From Nocardioidaceae bacterium (lineage in GTDB: Bacteria; Actinomycetota; Actinomycetes; Propionibacteriales; Nocardioidaceae): DNA of 5,873 nucleotides. Location: NCBI GenBank assembly GCA_013811715.1, contig JACCUS010000033.1:1-5873 (forward strand). Reading direction: 5' to 3'. Below the pieces are notes generated by a model. The model had not been told where the DNA came from. It ran no database searches and saw nothing but the letters and a program-made list of their open reading frames with translations. This document shows, piece by piece, positions 1 through 5,436 of this stretch (its first letter is position 1; each line of letters opens with the position of its first letter). A program made the translations under genes and the position numbers.

Positions 1-205
1 CGTCGGACGACCTCGGCGAGGGGGGGCTGGCAGCCGGCTCGTCGGAGGCCGACGCCAGCCCGCTGTCGACGGCCTGGCCACCCGGCAACGGGGGCGCGGG
101 CTCCTGCGAGGCGATCCCGCATCCCACCGCGACGACGCCGGTGCCGGCGAGGACGGCGCCGACGAGCGTCACCAGTTGGTGAGCACGTCGGCGGTCGCGA
201 CTCAT
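1..205 (-). CDS. N-terminal part of an exported protein, probably class F sortase (cut by window edge)
   Basis: The first 68 codons are visible; the gene runs off the left edge. The ATG at 205-203 has a GAGGAG ribosome site five bases upstream (211-216). The product begins MSRDRRRAHQLVTLVG, followed by a hydrophobic stretch (about residues 11-34) and a Pro/Ala/Ser/Gly-rich extracellular linker, which is the usual start of an actinobacterial class F sortase. The catalytic His, Cys and Arg would lie outside the window, so the name rests on context: the gene is 67 bp downstream of, and co-directional with, a secreted protein that has a sorting-like C-terminus. An alternative is a lipoprotein, because VAVGC around residues 29-33 loosely fits a lipobox. 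That it is exported or membrane-anchored is well supported; the sortase identity is inferred. Confidence 0.5.
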   Translation of the reverse strand, partial: MSRDRRRAHQLVTLVGAVLAGTGVVAVGCGIASQEPAPPLPGGQAVDSGLASASDEPAASPPSPRSSD

Positions 206-272
206 CGACACTCCTCGGTGTTGCCTGGTGTTGGTGGTGCGCGGCTCGGTTGCCCGCGTCACCCGGGTGTGG

Positions 273-1043
273 TCAGACCTGCTCGGCCATCCGGCGACGA
301 AGCAGCAGCGCGCCACCCGCACCGGCCAGGGCCAGCCCACCGAAGCCGAACAGGGCGAGGGACTCGGGCCCATCCGTGCTGGCCGCGCCGGTCTCGACGC
401 CGCCGGTCGGGGTGACCTCACCACAGGCGGCCGGGTTGGTGGCCTCCTCCGGGATGCCGGAGACGCCGAGCGACTTCGCGAAGACGGACTCGCCGAGGGC
501 CTTCAGGTCATAGGTGCCGTTGCCGTTGACGTCCAGCCCGTGCTGCACGATGTGCAGGTGCTCCAGGTTCTCGACGAGACCTTCGGGGAGGTCGCTCGCC
601 GGGATGGTGCGGCTGTAGTCGATGTTGCCGTTGGCGTCGGCTATCGGCATCCGGTCGACCGCGAGGCCGCTGTCGGCGCTGACGTCGCCAGAGGTGGTCA
701 GCGAGAGGAACACGCCGCCGTACTCCTCGATCGCCTCTTCGGTCGCGATCTGGCCGTCGCCGTTGTCGTCGGTGCTCTGGGACGGGCAGAAGAACTCCCG
801 GCCCTCGCCGGAGCCGTGGATGTGCTGGGCGTGCGGGGCGTTGGCCGTGTAGCCGGTGCCTTTGATCTGCACGTGGAGGCTGCCGTCGTCGTTGGCCGTG
901 AGGGTTGCGGTGGCGGTGGCGCCGCTGTTGTTCAACTCGTTGAGCGAGAACGTCACGGTCTCTTCGGCCTGAGCAGTGGGCACCGCGAATGCGAGCGGCA
1001 GCACGGCCGCGCCCAGTGCCGCTGCGTATCTGCGGAACTTCAT
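273..1043 (-). CDS. Secreted CHRD-like protein with EF-hand-type loop and C-terminal membrane anchor
   Basis: A 256-residue product. Two in-frame ATGs lie six bases apart (1049 and 1043). The GGAG ribosome site (1051-1054) is one base from the first and seven from the second, so I start at 1043. Residues 1-26 form a signal peptide ending AQA. The mature domain has HAQHIH at 71-76, a second His cluster (H162, H164, H168), cysteines at 86 and 207 that could form a disulfide, a 12-residue EF-hand-type loop (D92, N94, D96, G97, I99, E103), and two Asp/Asn/Gly-rich stretches (136-143, 171-179). The pattern matches actinobacterial CHRD-like secreted proteins, whose function is unknown. The tail has PTGGVETG (212-219), a hydrophobic segment (about 228-248) and RRRM, which is the layout of a cell-wall sorting signal without a classical LPXTG. 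The neighbouring sortase-like gene fits this. Metal or calcium binding is inferred. Confidence 0.8.
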   Translation of the reverse strand: MKFRRYAAALGAAVLPLAFAVPTAQAEETVTFSLNELNNSGATATATLTANDDGSLHVQIKGTGYTANAPHAQHIHGSGEGREFFCPSQSTDDNGDGQIATEEAIEEYGGVFLSLTTSGDVSADSGLAVDRMPIADANGNIDYSRTIPASDLPEGLVENLEHLHIVQHGLDVNGNGTYDLKALGESVFAKSLGVSGIPEEATNPAACGEVTPTGGVETGAASTDGPESLALFGFGGLALAGAGGALLLRRRMAEQV

Positions 1044-1049
1044 GTGCAT

Positions 1050-1055
1050 ACTCCT
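1050..1055 (-). promoter_or_regulatory. Ribosome binding site that decides the start of the CHRD-like gene
   Basis: On the minus strand AAGGAG ends one base before the ATG at 1049, which is too close, and seven bases before the ATG at 1043, which is ideal. The signal peptide is intact from the second ATG. Confidence 0.7.
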
Positions 1056-1151
1056 TCGGGAAGTTTGGGTCTTAGCGGATTCGGCGCGAGAGCCGGGCCG
1101 GATTGGCTTTGGCTCGGGGGTGCAGGCGACGCAACGCCACCGCGGAGGTCC

Positions 1152-1169
1152 TTGTGAAAAGTTTCACGA
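1152..1169. promoter_or_regulatory. Putative Rex operator (ROP) upstream of the NADH dehydrogenase gene
   Basis: The 18-mer TTGTGAAAAGTTTCACGA contains a perfect inverted repeat GTGAAA-AG-TTTCAC (1154-1167). It matches the known Rex consensus TTGTGAA-N4-TTCACAA at all but one defined base (G for A at 1168). Rex is the repressor that is released from DNA by high NADH/NAD+. In Streptomyces and other Gram-positives it controls ndh, nuo and cyd genes, so finding the site 53 bp upstream of an NDH-2 gene agrees with the family's known targets. Its left half could also be the -35 element (TTGTGA). No rex gene is in the window, so binding is inferred. Confidence 0.75.
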
Positions 1170-1182
1170 ATAGGAGTAGGGT
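1152..1182 (+). promoter_or_regulatory. Candidate promoter of the NADH dehydrogenase gene, overlapped by the Rex site
   Basis: TTGTGA (1152-1157) as -35 and TAGGGT (1177-1182, TANNNT type) as -10 are 19 bases apart, somewhat long. Transcription would start near 1189, giving a leader of about 33 nt. The operator covers the -35 and the spacer, the arrangement expected for repression by steric block. Confidence 0.4.
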
Positions 1183-1221
1183 GATGTCAGAGTCGCAAAG
1201 TGAGGAAGCGAGGACGGGTCC

Positions 1222-2517
1222 ATGAGCACTCCGCACATCGTGGTCGCGGGCGGCGGGTACGTCGGCATGTATACCGCACTCGGGCTGCAGAAGGCACTGC
1301 GCAAGAGGGAGGCCAGAGTCACCGTGATCGACCCTCGATCCGCGATGACGTACCAGCCTTTCCTCCCCGAGGCGGCCGCCGGGTCGGTCGAGCCGCGCCA
1401 CGTCGTGGTGCCGCTGCGCCGCACGCTGAAGGGCTGCGACGTCCTCACCGCCCGGGTCACCGCGATCGACCACGCGGCGCGCACGGTGCGTGTCGAGCCG
1501 CCCTCCGGCGCGCCGTACGACCTCGCCTACGACGAGCTGGTGGTGGCGCTCGGGTCGGTCTCGCGCACTCTGCCGGTGCCGGGGCTGGCCGAGCACGGGA
1601 GGGGCTTCAAGCAGATCGAGGAGGCCATCTCGCTGCGCAACCAGGTGCTCGAGTGCCTCGACACCGCAGCCTCCGTGCAAGACCCGGTGGTTCGGGCGAG
1701 CACGCTGACGTTCGTGTTCGTCGGGGGCGGGTACGCCGGGGTCGAGGCGCTGGCCGAGATCGAGGATATGGCGCGATTCGCCACCCGCTACTACGAGACG
1801 ATCAGCGAGGACGACCTGCGCTTCGTGCTCGTCGAGGCGGCCGACCGGATCCTCCCCGAGGTTGGTCCCGACATGGGTCGCTACACCGTGGACCGGCTGG
1901 TCGACCGGTCGATCGACGTTCGACTCAACACTCGCCTCGACTCCTACACCGACCGGCACGTCGTGCTGTCCGACGGCGAGGAGTTCGACGCCGCCACCTT
2001 GGTCTGGACCGCCGGCGTGAAGGCCAACCCGGTGCTGGCGTCGAGCGACCTGCCGCTGGACGAGAAGGGCCGGCTCATGGCGCTGCCCGACTTGTCCGTC
2101 GAGGGCGTCGAACACGCCTGGACAGCCGGCGACAACGCCGCGGTGCCCGACCTCACCAGCCCCGGCGCGATGTGCTCGCCGAGCGCACAGCATGCGGTGC
2201 GGCAGGCGCGGGTGCTGGCTGCCAACATCGTGCGCTCGCTGCGTGGGGAGGAGTTGCAGGACTACGCGCACAAGCACGCGGGCTCGGTGGCCAGTCTCGG
2301 GCTGCACAAGGGGGTGGCACAGGTGTACGGCGTCAAGCTCAAGGGCTTCCCTGCCTGGTTCATGCACCGCACCTACCACATGAGCCGGATGCCGACCTTC
2401 AACAAGAAGGTGCGGGTGGTGCTCGACTGGACGCTGGCGCTGTTCTTCCGCCGCGACGTGGTCTCCCTCGGCCCACTGCAGCGCCCCCGCGACGACTTCG
2501 AGCGCGCCAACCTCTGA
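1222..2517 (+). CDS. ndh: Type II NADH dehydrogenase-like NAD(P)/FAD-dependent oxidoreductase (NDH-2)
   Basis: The 431-residue product is of NDH-2 size. It is expected to oxidise NADH with FAD and reduce menaquinone at the inner face of the membrane without pumping protons. Visible features are an FAD dinucleotide fold near the N-terminus (GGGYVG, 10-15; acidic D37 after strand two), a second Rossmann fold for NAD(P)H (GGGYAG, 168-173; E205), the second FAD motif TAGD (301-304), and an AQHAVR segment (322-327) at the place of the quinone-site motif AQxAxQ. The last 40 residues are Arg/Phe/Trp-rich and probably amphipathic (about 396-412), as needed for membrane attachment. The GAGGA ribosome site (1210-1214) is seven bases from the ATG. 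The Rex operator upstream supports a respiratory role. The final Gln of the quinone motif is Arg, so another electron acceptor within this flavoprotein superfamily is possible. Confidence 0.85.
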   Translation: MSTPHIVVAGGGYVGMYTALGLQKALRKREARVTVIDPRSAMTYQPFLPEAAAGSVEPRHVVVPLRRTLKGCDVLTARVTAIDHAARTVRVEPPSGAPYDLAYDELVVALGSVSRTLPVPGLAEHGRGFKQIEEAISLRNQVLECLDTAASVQDPVVRASTLTFVFVGGGYAGVEALAEIEDMARFATRYYETISEDDLRFVLVEAADRILPEVGPDMGRYTVDRLVDRSIDVRLNTRLDSYTDRHVVLSDGEEFDAATLVWTAGVKANPVLASSDLPLDEKGRLMALPDLSVEGVEHAWTAGDNAAVPDLTSPGAMCSPSAQHAVRQARVLAANIVRSLRGEELQDYAHKHAGSVASLGLHKGVAQVYGVKLKGFPAWFMHRTYHMSRMPTFNKKVRVVLDWTLALFFRRDVVSLGPLQRPRDDFERANL

Positions 2518-2529
2518 GGCCACCCCCCG

Positions 2530-2639
2530 CCGAGGAGTCGCAAAAGCACGCCCGAGGGGTCACAAACGCAGGCCCGAGAGGTCACAAACGCACGCCCGAG
2601 AGGGCACAAACGCAGGCTCGAGAGGTCACAAGGCAGCGC
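2530..2639. repeat. Five tandem copies of a 22-bp repeat
   Basis: Units begin at 2530, 2552, 2574, 2596 and 2618, with no spacers. The inner three are nearly identical (consensus CCGAGAGGTCACAAACGCA then SGC); the first and last are more diverged, as usual at array edges. The unit length is not a multiple of three, and the array starts 12 bp after the ndh stop, so it is non-coding. It ends 16 bp before the -10 box of the tRNA-like gene. There is no internal dyad of note. The function is unknown. Confidence 0.9.
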
Positions 2640-2654
2640 GAAGGCGTCGCGTTC

Positions 2655-2660
2655 TACGAT
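2655..2660 (+). promoter_or_regulatory. Likely -10 box of the tRNA-like gene
   Basis: TACGAT fits the TANNAT -10 form and would start transcription near 2667, about 10 nt before the tRNA 5' end, a typical short tRNA leader. No clear -35 is seen at the right distance; that position falls in the last 22-bp repeat unit. Confidence 0.45.
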
Positions 2661-2676
2661 TGGGACGGCACGCCAC

Positions 2677-2750
2677 GCCCCCGTATCCCAATCGGCAGAG
2701 GACGCACCCTTAAAAGGCGCTCAGTGTGGGTTCGAGTCCCACCGGGGGCA
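2677..2750 (+). tRNA. tRNA-like gene with anticodon TAA (2711-2713) and short variable loop; possible degenerate or non-standard tRNA
   Basis: A complete 74-nt cloverleaf can be drawn. The acceptor stem is 7 bp and perfect (2677-2683 with 2743-2749), with discriminator A2750. The D stem has 3 bp (TCC 2686-2688 with GGA 2700-2702) and an 11-nt loop containing GG. The anticodon stem (2704-2708 with 2716-2720) has four pairs and a central A2706/C2718 mismatch. The anticodon loop is CTTAAAA, the variable loop has 5 nt (2721-2725), and the T arm is perfect (GTGGG/CCCAC, loop TTCGAGT). No CCA is encoded. Anticodon UAA reads the leucine codon UUA, but bacterial tRNA-Leu has a long variable arm and this one does not, so the charging identity is unclear. 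The intact acceptor and T arms argue against random sequence. The weak D and anticodon stems suggest either decay or an unusual tRNA. Confidence 0.65.
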
Positions 2751-2754
2751 CGGA

Positions 2755-2768
2755 CAGGCGTTCGCCTG
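2755..2768 (+). terminator. Short hairpin just after the tRNA-like gene
   Basis: CAGGCG-TT-CGCCTG is a perfect inverted repeat, probably folding as a 5-bp stem with a GTTC loop, starting five bases after the tRNA 3' end. It may end transcription or guide 3' processing. No T-tract follows, so an intrinsic terminator is uncertain. Confidence 0.35.
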
Positions 2769-2907
2769 GGAACGGGCTCGAGATCGTCGAGTAAGCGGAT
2801 GAGCGAATCGGCTGACAAAGGCTGCCCAGTAGCGCGTCTCGACGTGCTCGAAGGCTGATGCCGGAACTCAGTTGCGGGCGCTGACTCGACTCTGGTCGGC
2901 TACCCGC
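2769..2907. other. Gene-free leader between the tRNA-like gene and the acetyltransferase
   Basis: I see no convincing promoter or ORF here. There is one short inverted repeat, CTCGA-GATCG-TCGAG (2777-2791). A TTG at 2872 with GGAA five bases upstream (2863-2866) is a possible alternative start for the downstream gene. Confidence 0.4.
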
Positions 2908-3813
2908 ATGGACCGACACGCGGTGCTCGCGGCCTTCGACGAGCAGGTACGCCGGCACCCGGCGCCGGACGCGCCGGACGGACACGTGGAGTACGACGAC
3001 CGAGTGGTTCGGAACATGTCCGGTGGGGACGGCTGGACAGGGGTGACCTGGAGCGATCTGGACCAAGTCAGCGCCGACGCTGTCATCGCCGCGCAGGTCA
3101 GCCGGTTCGCGGAACTGTCTCGCCCCTGGGAGTGGAAGCACTACTCCTACGACCTGCCAGCGGACCTGCCCGCGCGGCTGCTCGCGGCCGGTTTCACACC
3201 CGAGCCGGCCGAGTCGCTGCTCGTCGCCGAGATCTCAGACCTCACGCTCGACGCGCCACCGCCCGCCGGTGTGGAACTGCTGGCAGTCGTCGACAGGCAC
3301 GGCGCCGAGGCGCTCGTGGCGGTGCATGACGAGGTGTTCGGTGGAGATCACTCCGCCGTGGGCAGAAGCCTGCTGGCCGAGCTCGAGCTCGAGCGCGAGC
3401 CCAGCTCAGCCGCGGCCGTGGTCGCCTTTGCCGGGCAGACTCCGATAGCCGCCGGACGGGTGGAGTTCCACCCCGGCACCGGCTTCGCCAGTCTGTGGGG
3501 CGGCGGCACATTGCCTGCCTGGCGGGGCCGTGGTGTGTTCCGCTCGCTGGTGGCACACCGGGCTGCCGTGGCAGCGGCCAGCGGCTGCCGCTACCTTCAG
3601 GTCGACGCCTCCCCGGACAGCCGACCGATTCTCCAACGTCTCGGCTTCGTCGAACTCGCCACCACGACCCCGTTCACGCACTCGGGGCGTGGCGGGGCTG
3701 ACGTCTCAGTAGCCGTGCGGCGTTCGAGTCGAGATGGCACCGTCACCGGGGCGCGACGCGCTCCAACAGCCTCCAGGCGCCCGGGAGCAGGCCGGCGGCC
3801 AGCGCCGCCTTGA
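2908..3813 (+). CDS. GNAT-family N-acetyltransferase
   Basis: A 301-residue product from the ATG at 2908. The first 110 residues resemble the N-terminal half found in actinobacterial two-part GNAT proteins (MDRHAVLAAFDEQ start, W76/K77 region). The acetyltransferase fold occupies about 120-260. Residues 182-215 give the strand-turn-helix of motif A with the acetyl-CoA pyrophosphate loop RGRGVF (206-211), and LQVDASPDSRPILQRLGF (230-247) is motif B. The substrate cannot be read from the sequence. The start is uncertain: ATG 2908 has no good ribosome site, whereas an in-frame TTG at 2872 has GGAA five bases upstream and would add 12 residues. I prefer the ATG because the domain begins there. 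The C-terminal tail after residue 270 is Arg/Pro/Ala-rich, and its last 23 codons lie antisense over the end of bioY, suggesting loss of an earlier stop codon. Confidence 0.8.
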   Translation: MDRHAVLAAFDEQVRRHPAPDAPDGHVEYDDRVVRNMSGGDGWTGVTWSDLDQVSADAVIAAQVSRFAELSRPWEWKHYSYDLPADLPARLLAAGFTPEPAESLLVAEISDLTLDAPPPAGVELLAVVDRHGAEALVAVHDEVFGGDHSAVGRSLLAELELEREPSSAAAVVAFAGQTPIAAGRVEFHPGTGFASLWGGGTLPAWRGRGVFRSLVAHRAAVAAASGCRYLQVDASPDSRPILQRLGFVELATTTPFTHSGRGGADVSVAVRRSSRDGTVTGARRAPTASRRPGAGRRPAPP

Positions 3814-4333
3814 GGGCGTCACCGACGAGGAAGGGCACGACCCCGAGCGCCAGGCCGTCGTACAGGCCTACCCCGAGGAACCAGATCAGCCAAGGCAACC
3901 CGAACGCGTAGATGACCGTAGTCCCCAGCATCATGAGCCCGAACGTGCGGACCGGGCGCCGGTCGAAGCCACGCCGGGCGAGGTGGCCGACGACGAGCGC
4001 GGCGAAGAAGAACCCGACGATGTAGCCGAACGACGCGAACTCCCAGCCGGACTTCTGCTCGGCGAACCACGGCGCTCCGGCCACGCCCGCGGCCAGGTAG
4101 ATCATCATGGCTGCACCCGCCCGGACCGGACCCAAAGCTGCCCCCGTGAGGACCACCGCGAGGGTGCCGAGGCTCAACGGGACCGGCGTGAACGGCAGCG
4201 GGACGGCGACCTGACCGAGTACGACGATCAGCGTCGTGCCCACGCCGACGAGAGCTACGTCACGGGTGAGGCGATGCGGGACGAAGTCGGCCAGGACTCG
4301 TCCGGGATAGGCGGGGTTGTACGTGGTGCTCAT
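3743..4333 (-). CDS. bioY: BioY biotin transporter substrate-binding (S) component
   Basis: A 196-residue, six-helix membrane protein of normal BioY length. BioY is the biotin-binding S unit of an energy-coupling-factor transporter. Recognisable BioY features are VPLPFTPVPLSLGTLAVVLTG (44-64, written here as the conserved Pro/Thr/Gly-rich loop and helix), the GVAGAPWF loop (83-90), FGYIVGFFFAA (102-112) and a C-terminal FLVGDALKAALAAG helix (168-181). The ATG at 4333 has an AGAGG ribosome site (4340-4344) six bases upstream and gives the family's usual N-terminus. The frame stays open 46 codons further upstream, but that extension is not BioY-like. No bioM or bioN is adjacent; the downstream gene is convergent, so BioY either works alone or shares an ATPase encoded elsewhere. 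A TAAGGT -10 candidate lies at 4374-4379. Confidence 0.92.
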   Translation of the reverse strand: MSTTYNPAYPGRVLADFVPHRLTRDVALVGVGTTLIVVLGQVAVPLPFTPVPLSLGTLAVVLTGAALGPVRAGAAMMIYLAAGVAGAPWFAEQKSGWEFASFGYIVGFFFAALVVGHLARRGFDRRPVRTFGLMMLGTTVIYAFGLPWLIWFLGVGLYDGLALGVVPFLVGDALKAALAAGLLPGAWRLLERVAPR

Positions 4334-4373
4334 CTTCGACCTCTCGCTCGCGACGGCGACATCGGAAGGCGAC

Positions 4374-4379
4374 ACCTTA
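4374..4379 (-). promoter_or_regulatory. Candidate -10 box of bioY
   Basis: TAAGGT on the minus strand (TANNNT form) would start transcription near 4367, leaving a leader of about 34 nt. No convincing -35 and no clear BirA- or BioQ-type operator was seen. Confidence 0.3.
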
Positions 4380-4475
4380 GCGAGCCACCAGCGCGTCTTG
4401 CCACTTGCGGCTTTGCACGTCGGTTCGTCCAAACATGTGGAGCGGTGGAGTGGGGCCATGAGGGCGACCACCCGG

Positions 4476-4481
4476 TATGAT
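4476..4481 (+). promoter_or_regulatory. Likely -10 box of the Bax-inhibitor-1/YccA family gene
   Basis: TATGAT differs from TATAAT at one base. Transcription would start near 4488, giving a leader of about 40 nt that contains the GAGGAGGA ribosome site (4511-4518). This -10 contains the upstream in-frame ATG at 4477, so that ATG cannot be the start for this transcript. No clear -35 is visible. Confidence 0.5.
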
Positions 4482-4527
4482 TGAGAGGTGGCCTGGCACC
4501 GCGTCGGGTCGAGGAGGACGTATCGCC

Positions 4528-5376
4528 ATGCAGAGCAACAACCCCGTGTTCGCGCGGTCAGCGGGCTTCAGCGGCCGCGCCGGGCAGAGTTACGGCCAGC
4601 AGAGCTACCCCGCCGGCGGCCAGGGCTACCAGGGCTACGGCCAGGCGCCGCCGCGGCAGGGCGGCGACCCGTCAACGTGGCAGTACCCGTCCGGGCCGAC
4701 CACGGACGTCGAGGAGCGGATGACGATCGACTCGGTCGTCAACCGCACCGCGATCACGCTGCTCATCGTGGTCGGTGTGGCGGCTGCCACCTGGGTGTTG
4801 ATGCCCGACCGGTACCTCGGTCCCGCCTGGCTGATCGGCGCGTTCGGCGGCCTCGGCCTGTCGTTCGCCGTGTCGTTCATGCGCAAGGTGAGCCCAGCGC
4901 TTGTGGTGGCTTACGCCGCGCTGGAGGGGCTGTTCCTGGGGGCGATCAGCGAGTTCTACGAGACGGCGTTCGACGGTGTCGTCCCCGGGGCGGTGCTGGG
5001 TACGACGGCCGCGTTCGTGGCCACGCTGGCGGCGTACAAGTTCTTCGACATCCAGGTCACCGACAAGTTCCGCAAGTACGTCACGATCGCGATGTTCGGC
5101 TTCTTCGCGGTGATCATGCTCGACTTCGCGCTGAGCTTCTTCGGCGAGGCGATCGGCTTCACCGGCTTCGGCCCGCTCGGTCTGATCACGAGCTTCGTCG
5201 GCCTGGGCATCGGCATCTTGATGCTGATCCTCGACTTCGACTTCGTCGAGCGCGGCGTCGCCGCCGGCCTGCCGGAGCGCGAGTCGTGGCGGGCGGCCTT
5301 CGGCCTCACCGTCACACTGATCTGGATCTACATCAACATGCTGCGGATCCTGGCCATCTTGCAAAGCGACGGCTGA
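4528..5376 (+). CDS. Bax inhibitor-1/YccA family integral membrane protein
   Basis: A 282-residue product. The ATG at 4528 follows a strong GAGGAGGA site by nine bases. Residues 1-60 are a hydrophilic tail rich in Gly, Tyr, Gln and Pro (SYGQQSYPAGGQGYQGYGQ). Seven hydrophobic helices follow, at about 73-92, 99-117, 123-145, 152-170, 184-205, 216-237 and 257-278. Family features are MTIDSVVNRT before helix 1, EGLFLGAISEFYE (133-145), the short polar loop KFFDIQVTDKFRKYV (171-185), and LDFDFVERG (235-243) with acidic D236 and D238 at the place of the aspartates that gate the calcium leak in characterised members such as YetJ. In bacteria the role is usually described as a calcium-leak channel or as membrane-protein quality control; which applies here is not visible. 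It is transcribed alone and ended by the hairpin at 5397-5420. Confidence 0.9.
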   Translation: MQSNNPVFARSAGFSGRAGQSYGQQSYPAGGQGYQGYGQAPPRQGGDPSTWQYPSGPTTDVEERMTIDSVVNRTAITLLIVVGVAAATWVLMPDRYLGPAWLIGAFGGLGLSFAVSFMRKVSPALVVAYAALEGLFLGAISEFYETAFDGVVPGAVLGTTAAFVATLAAYKFFDIQVTDKFRKYVTIAMFGFFAVIMLDFALSFFGEAIGFTGFGPLGLITSFVGLGIGILMLILDFDFVERGVAAGLPERESWRAAFGLTVTLIWIYINMLRILAILQSDG

Positions 5377-5396
5377 TCACTACCCAAGCAAGAGAC

Positions 5397-5420
5397 GGCC
5401 TCCGGATTGCTCCGGGGGCC
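5397..5420. terminator. Strong hairpin between convergent genes, likely bidirectional terminator
   Basis: GGCCTCCGGA (5397-5406) pairs with TCCGGGGGCC (5411-5420) around a TTGC loop; nine Watson-Crick pairs and one U-G wobble in the plus-strand RNA. It lies 20 bases past the stop of the membrane protein gene and 16 bases past the stop of the DUF4287 gene on the other strand. There is no real T-tract, as is common in high-GC actinobacteria. Confidence 0.7.
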
Positions 5421-5436
5421 AGGCCGCCTTACTGAG

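Noticed and set aside
228..1157. Plus-strand open frame opposite the CHRD-like gene
   Set aside because: No family, no ribosome site; the minus strand has a signal peptide, EF-hand loop and anchor.
1072..2523. Long minus-strand open frame (483 codons) antisense to the NADH dehydrogenase gene
   Set aside because: It mirrors the high-GC third-position bias of the real gene, has His/Arg/Gly-rich composition with no domain, and lacks a ribosome site. The plus-strand frame contains all NDH-2 motifs.
2530..2639. CRISPR array
   Set aside because: The 22-bp units are directly adjacent with no unique spacers, and no cas gene is present.
2677..2750. Ordinary tRNA-Leu(UAA)
   Set aside because: The variable loop has only 5 nt, while bacterial tRNA-Leu has a long variable arm; the anticodon stem also contains a mismatch.
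1200..2858. Plus-strand open frame of 552 codons running through ndh, the 22-bp repeats and the tRNA-like gene
   Set aside because: Arg/Gly/Ala-rich shadow of the ndh frame; it crosses the non-coding repeats and the cloverleaf, so it cannot be a real gene.
2677..2907. tRNA-associated integration site with a mobile element downstream
   Set aside because: No direct repeat of the tRNA 3' end, no integrase and no composition change were seen; downstream genes look like native chromosome.
4334..4471. 46-codon N-terminal extension of BioY
   Set aside because: The extension is not hydrophobic or BioY-like, and the internal ATG at 4333 has a good ribosome site and gives normal family length.
3734..4480. 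Plus-strand open frame opposite bioY
   Set aside because: Highly charged low-complexity product; the minus strand clearly encodes a BioY membrane protein.
4488..5435. Second plus-strand frame overlapping the Bax-inhibitor-1 family gene
   Set aside because: Arg-rich frame-shifted shadow; the seven-helix frame has the strong ribosome site and family motifs.
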